A stretch of 37,040 nucleotides of DNA from Nannocystaceae bacterium (lineage in GTDB: Bacteria; Myxococcota_A; Polyangia; Nannocystales; Nannocystaceae). The position numbers were made by a program, and so were the translations under genes. This document shows positions 34,500-37,040 of this stretch, in pieces. Position 1 is the first letter of the stretch; the number at the start of each line of letters is the position of its first letter. The notes under the pieces are model-generated. The model was not told where the DNA came from and made no database searches. It worked only from the letters and a program-made list of their open reading frames with translations. The DNA lies in the NCBI GenBank assembly GCA_019694555.1, contig JAIBBS010000075.1, positions 1-37,040 on the forward strand, written 5' to 3'.

Positions 34500-36149
34500 A
34501 TGTCGCGCGGTCGCACGACCTCGGAGCTCGCCGCACTCGCGCTGGCCGTGTTCGCGGCTGCGTGCAGTGATCCCGTCCCTGCCCACGGCGAGACCAGCAG
34601 CACGTCGAGCTCGACCGGCGGCGGCGGCTCGAGCGGCAGCGCCGGATCCTCGAGCGGCGTCGGCACGAGCGAGACCTCGACCGGCGCCGCCGACAGCGGC
34701 AGCAGCGGTGAGACCGGCGATGGGCCCGGCCCCGAGGCCGCGCCGCTGTGTGCCGGCGGCCTGCCGTTGCAGTACGAACGCACCGATGTCGGCGACCCGG
34801 TCGACGCCGACGCGTTGGCGCTGGCGACCACGCAGTATCTCGATCTGCTCGACGAGGTGCGGTACTTCGCGCTCGCGCGCGAGCGCGTGCACGGCTGGCC
34901 GCAGAGCGATCCGCGGGGCCGGTATTGGTTCGGGACCTGGTGGAGCGGTGTGACGGTCGTGAAGCAGGACGGCATGGTCACGTACCGCCACGAGGACCAC
35001 GGCGCCGACAACAACGGGCTGCGCACCGGTCCGCTGCTCGAGGGCGTCTGCTACGCCGCGGCACTGTGGCAGCGACCGGAGGATCTGGCGCTGGCGCGCA
35101 CGATGGCGCGCGGCATGGTCGCGTGGATCCGCGCGATGGAGCGCATGCCCGACGACCCCGACGGCCCGATGCTGTGTCGCGCGTTCTACCCCGAGCCGAT
35201 CACCGCCACCGACGATGGCCGCACGATCGCGATCGACTACGCGCTGAACCGTCCCGGCGTCGACGCCGACCCCAGCGAGTACGTGCACGTGCCGGCCAAC
35301 CCCGACTGGGGCGACGTGTGGATCAAGAACAAGCGCTCGAAGGACGACATCGGCCACATGCTGCGGGCGATCGCGCAGAGCTCGGCGTGCATGTCGCTGG
35401 ACTCCGAGCCCGAGCTCGCCGCCGATTTCGCCGAGCTGCGCGCGCGCTATTCGGCGTGGTCGCGCCGGGTCGAGGACGACGGCTGGCGCATCGCCACGCT
35501 CGACAAGGACGGCGCGCGCTGGCTGCCCGACGACCTGCTGGCGTACTTCGTCGACGCCGAGTGCACCTCGAAGCTCGCGATCCGCTTGCTGGGGCGCTTC
35601 GACGCCGGCGAGCTCGATTGCGGCAACGGCATCGGGCCGCTCGACCCCGCGATCATCGCGGCCAACGATCACAACGGCAACATCTTGCGCAGCTTCCACG
35701 AGGCCGCGGCCAACAATGCCCTGCTCGCGGGACAGACCGCGTTGGCGCAGCAGCTCGTCGACGGCATCGTGGTGCGGCTCGACCAGGCGGTCGACGGCTT
35801 CGAGGGCGTCGGCGATCCGGTGCCGCACCTCGGTGAAGCCGACCTGGTCGACATGCTCGCCCACGCGGCTGCGCTGGGCGTGCCGCTGACCTCGCGCGAG
35901 GTGCGGTGGTTGCACGCACGCATCGCGACCGCGCTCGCGAGCTGCGCCGATCCGGGGTTGCAGCCGATGCTGCACGTGTTCGACGCGGCCACGCCCGACG
36001 GCGAATACGGCTTCGAGCCCGGTGGTTCCGGCATCAACTTCGTCAGCCTCGCGGCGCTGCTGGGGACCTGCGCGTCACCGTGCGCGAACCCCAGCGGTCG
36101 GCCGGTGCTCGACTGCGACATGGTCGCGGCGCGCGTGCCGGCCGAGTGA
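34500..36149 (+). CDS. large lipoprotein with probable all-helical domain
   Basis: 549 residues. The ATG at 34500 gives MSRGRTTSELAALALAVFAAAC (lipid Cys22). Residues 23-80 are a Ser/Gly/Thr/Glu linker. Residues about 85-545 are rich in Trp, Tyr and helices with paired motifs, such as RYFALARERVHGWPQSD, YWFGTWWSGVTV, YRHEDHGADNNGLRTG, DVWIKNKRSKDDIGHMLRAI and ANDHNGNILRSFHEAAANNALL. Repeated helix pairs with conserved Trp, His and Asp at the joins recall (alpha/alpha)n toroid enzymes acting on glycans, but no catalytic pair can be named. Four Cys near the C-terminus (CASPCANP, LDCD) may form disulphides. 67 bp after the unknown gene at 33836 and 40 bp before the stomatin gene, all on one strand, so possibly one transcript. 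Confidence 0.85.
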   Translation: MSRGRTTSELAALALAVFAAACSDPVPAHGETSSTSSSTGGGGSSGSAGSSSGVGTSETSTGAADSGSSGETGDGPGPEAAPLCAGGLPLQYERTDVGDPVDADALALATTQYLDLLDEVRYFALARERVHGWPQSDPRGRYWFGTWWSGVTVVKQDGMVTYRHEDHGADNNGLRTGPLLEGVCYAAALWQRPEDLALARTMARGMVAWIRAMERMPDDPDGPMLCRAFYPEPITATDDGRTIAIDYALNRPGVDADPSEYVHVPANPDWGDVWIKNKRSKDDIGHMLRAIAQSSACMSLDSEPELAADFAELRARYSAWSRRVEDDGWRIATLDKDGARWLPDDLLAYFVDAECTSKLAIRLLGRFDAGELDCGNGIGPLDPAIIAANDHNGNILRSFHEAAANNALLAGQTALAQQLVDGIVVRLDQAVDGFEGVGDPVPHLGEADLVDMLAHAAALGVPLTSREVRWLHARIATALASCADPGLQPMLHVFDAATPDGEYGFEPGGSGINFVSLAALLGTCASPCANPSGRPVLDCDMVAARVPAE

Positions 36150-36189
36150 CCGCGAGGCCCGCACCCCCATCGAACAAGGAGACGTCACC

Positions 36190-37040
36190 ATGATGCCGCT
36201 GCTCGCCGTGCTGCTCTTCGTCGCGACCGTCATCGGGCTCACGGGCGTCCGCGTGTTGCGGGAGTACGAGCGCGCCGTGGTGTTCCGCCTGGGCCGTGCG
36301 CGCCGTCAGCTCGCAGGTCCCGGCGTGGTGTTCATGCTGCCGCTGGGCATCGACCGCGCGCGCACCGTCGACACGCGCACGCGCGTGGTGCAGATCCCAC
36401 CGCAGGAGGTCATCACCCAGGACAACATCTCGATCATGGTCGACGCGGTGGTCTACGTCACCGTCGAGTCGCCCATGCACGCGGTGCTGGAGGTCGAACA
36501 GTACATGCCCGCGACGCTGCAGCTCGCGGCCACGACCATGCGCGCGGTCATCGGCCGCATGGACCTCGACGAGATCCTCGCCCATCGCGATCGCGTCAAC
36601 GACGAGGTCCGCAGCATCCTCGACAGCCGCACCGAGCAGTGGGGGGTCGAGATCTCCGCGGTCGAGCTCAAGGACATCGTGCTGCCACAGGAGATGAAGC
36701 GGGCGCTGGCGCGTCAGGCCGAGGCCGAGCGCGAGCGTCGTGCCAAGGTCATCGCGGCCGAGGGTGAGGTCCAGGCCGCGGCCAAGCTGTCGGAGGCCGC
36801 GGACATCATGGCGCGCAACCCGGCCTCGCTGCAGCTTCGCATGTACCAGACCATCGCCGAGATCGCGAGCGAGCCCGCCTCGAAGATCGTCGTGCCGTTG
36901 CCGATCGAGCTCATGCAGGGGCTGGGCAACCGCGGCGGCGCCGTGACCGTGGAGCAGGTCACCGCGATCGCGCAGCAGGTCGCCGCGGCCGCCAGCGCGA
37001 CGGCGGTGGCGTCCGCGCCGACGCCGAGCGCGACGCTGGG
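36190..37040 (+). CDS. stomatin/slipin SPFH-domain protein, cut by right edge
   Basis: At least 283 residues; the frame is open to the end of the window. The ATG at 36190 has AGGAG nine bases upstream. An N-terminal membrane hairpin or anchor (residues 2-22, MPLLAVLLFVATVIGLTGV) is followed by the SPFH core: EYERAVVFRLGR, GPGVVFMLPLGIDRARTVD, TRTRVVQIPPQEVITQDNI and VDAVVYVTVESP, then AVIGRMDLDEILAHRD and WGVEISAVELKDIVLPQEM, and the coiled-coil start KRALARQAEAERERRAKVI. These are near-consensus bacterial slipin motifs. Slipins oligomerise on the inner face of the membrane and, with an NfeD partner, scaffold membrane microdomains or control a membrane protease. Any nfeD gene would lie outside the window. 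The C-terminal Ala/Val/Thr-rich segment here is beginning the usual variable tail. Confidence 0.95.
   Translation, partial: MMPLLAVLLFVATVIGLTGVRVLREYERAVVFRLGRARRQLAGPGVVFMLPLGIDRARTVDTRTRVVQIPPQEVITQDNISIMVDAVVYVTVESPMHAVLEVEQYMPATLQLAATTMRAVIGRMDLDEILAHRDRVNDEVRSILDSRTEQWGVEISAVELKDIVLPQEMKRALARQAEAERERRAKVIAAEGEVQAAAKLSEAADIMARNPASLQLRMYQTIAEIASEPASKIVVPLPIELMQGLGNRGGAVTVEQVTAIAQQVAAAASATAVASAPTPSATL

Overview
The window is very GC-rich, with G/C dominating third codon positions, and is densely packed with genes. It looks like a Myxococcota chromosome, most like the Nannocystaceae/Polyangia branch. Three things point there: transmembrane Ser/Thr kinases with TPR tails, a bactofilin, and at least ten lipoproteins whose lipidated Cys is followed by Ser/Thr/Gly/Asp-rich linkers. 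The assignment is inferred from gene content; no rRNA or other taxonomic marker is present. I see no tRNA, rRNA, CRISPR array, insertion sequence or prophage gene. No gene-free gap exceeds 300 bases; the largest are 22134-22382 (249 bp, divergent) and 16266-16473 (208 bp, nothing clear in it).

Layout. 3-1691 (+): C-terminal part of a membrane Ser/Thr kinase with TPRs, cut by the left edge. 1708-6199 (-): an aldehyde dehydrogenase and a PuuA-like glutamine synthetase in one operon, followed by two lipoproteins. 6290-8008 (+): a secreted protein of unknown function. 8089-11705 (+): an orphan RND pump overlapped by an HslR-type S4 protein. 11840-14140 (+): a complete membrane Ser/Thr kinase with a TPR-like tail. 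14279-16265 (+): three tightly coupled envelope genes (two Ig-like lipoproteins and a two-TM protein). 16474-18072 (+): a four-repeat lipoprotein. 18077-18757 (-) and 18803-19786 (+): a DUF1707/LiaF-like protein divergent from an NAD-dependent epimerase. 19804-22133 (-): an alkylsulfatase-like metallo-beta-lactamase protein and a lipoprotein. 22383-26496 (+): a lipoprotein penicillin-acylase homologue, a Cys-rich lipoprotein and a bactofilin. 26518-27273 (-): a lipoprotein. 27306-33691 (-): a GHKL/HSP90-like ATPase and a 1594-residue partner. 33836-36149 (+): a membrane-anchored unknown and a 549-residue lipoprotein. 36190-37040 (+): a stomatin/SPFH protein cut by the right edge.

The most unusual content is the two-gene unit at 27306-33691. 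The upstream gene has intact ATP-binding boxes of the HSP90-type GHKL fold. The downstream gene, coupled to it by overlap, begins with a recognisable copy of the same fold whose catalytic and nucleotide-binding residues are all replaced. It then carries four complete and one partial copies of a 230-300-residue repeat, a disordered linker and a C-terminal domain. This looks like an active/pseudo-ATPase pair made by duplication, resembling a bacterial version of sacsin-like HSP90-related giants. Its function is unknown.

Most of the rest is envelope biology: surface lipoproteins, periplasmic hydrolases, an efflux pump, two membrane kinases and cytoskeletal or membrane scaffolds (bactofilin, stomatin). 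Several start codons lack a Shine-Dalgarno sequence and instead have a TA-rich hexamer 6-14 bases upstream, suggesting short-leader or leaderless transcripts. Inverted repeats lie upstream of the RND pump, the complete kinase and the three-gene lipoprotein cluster.
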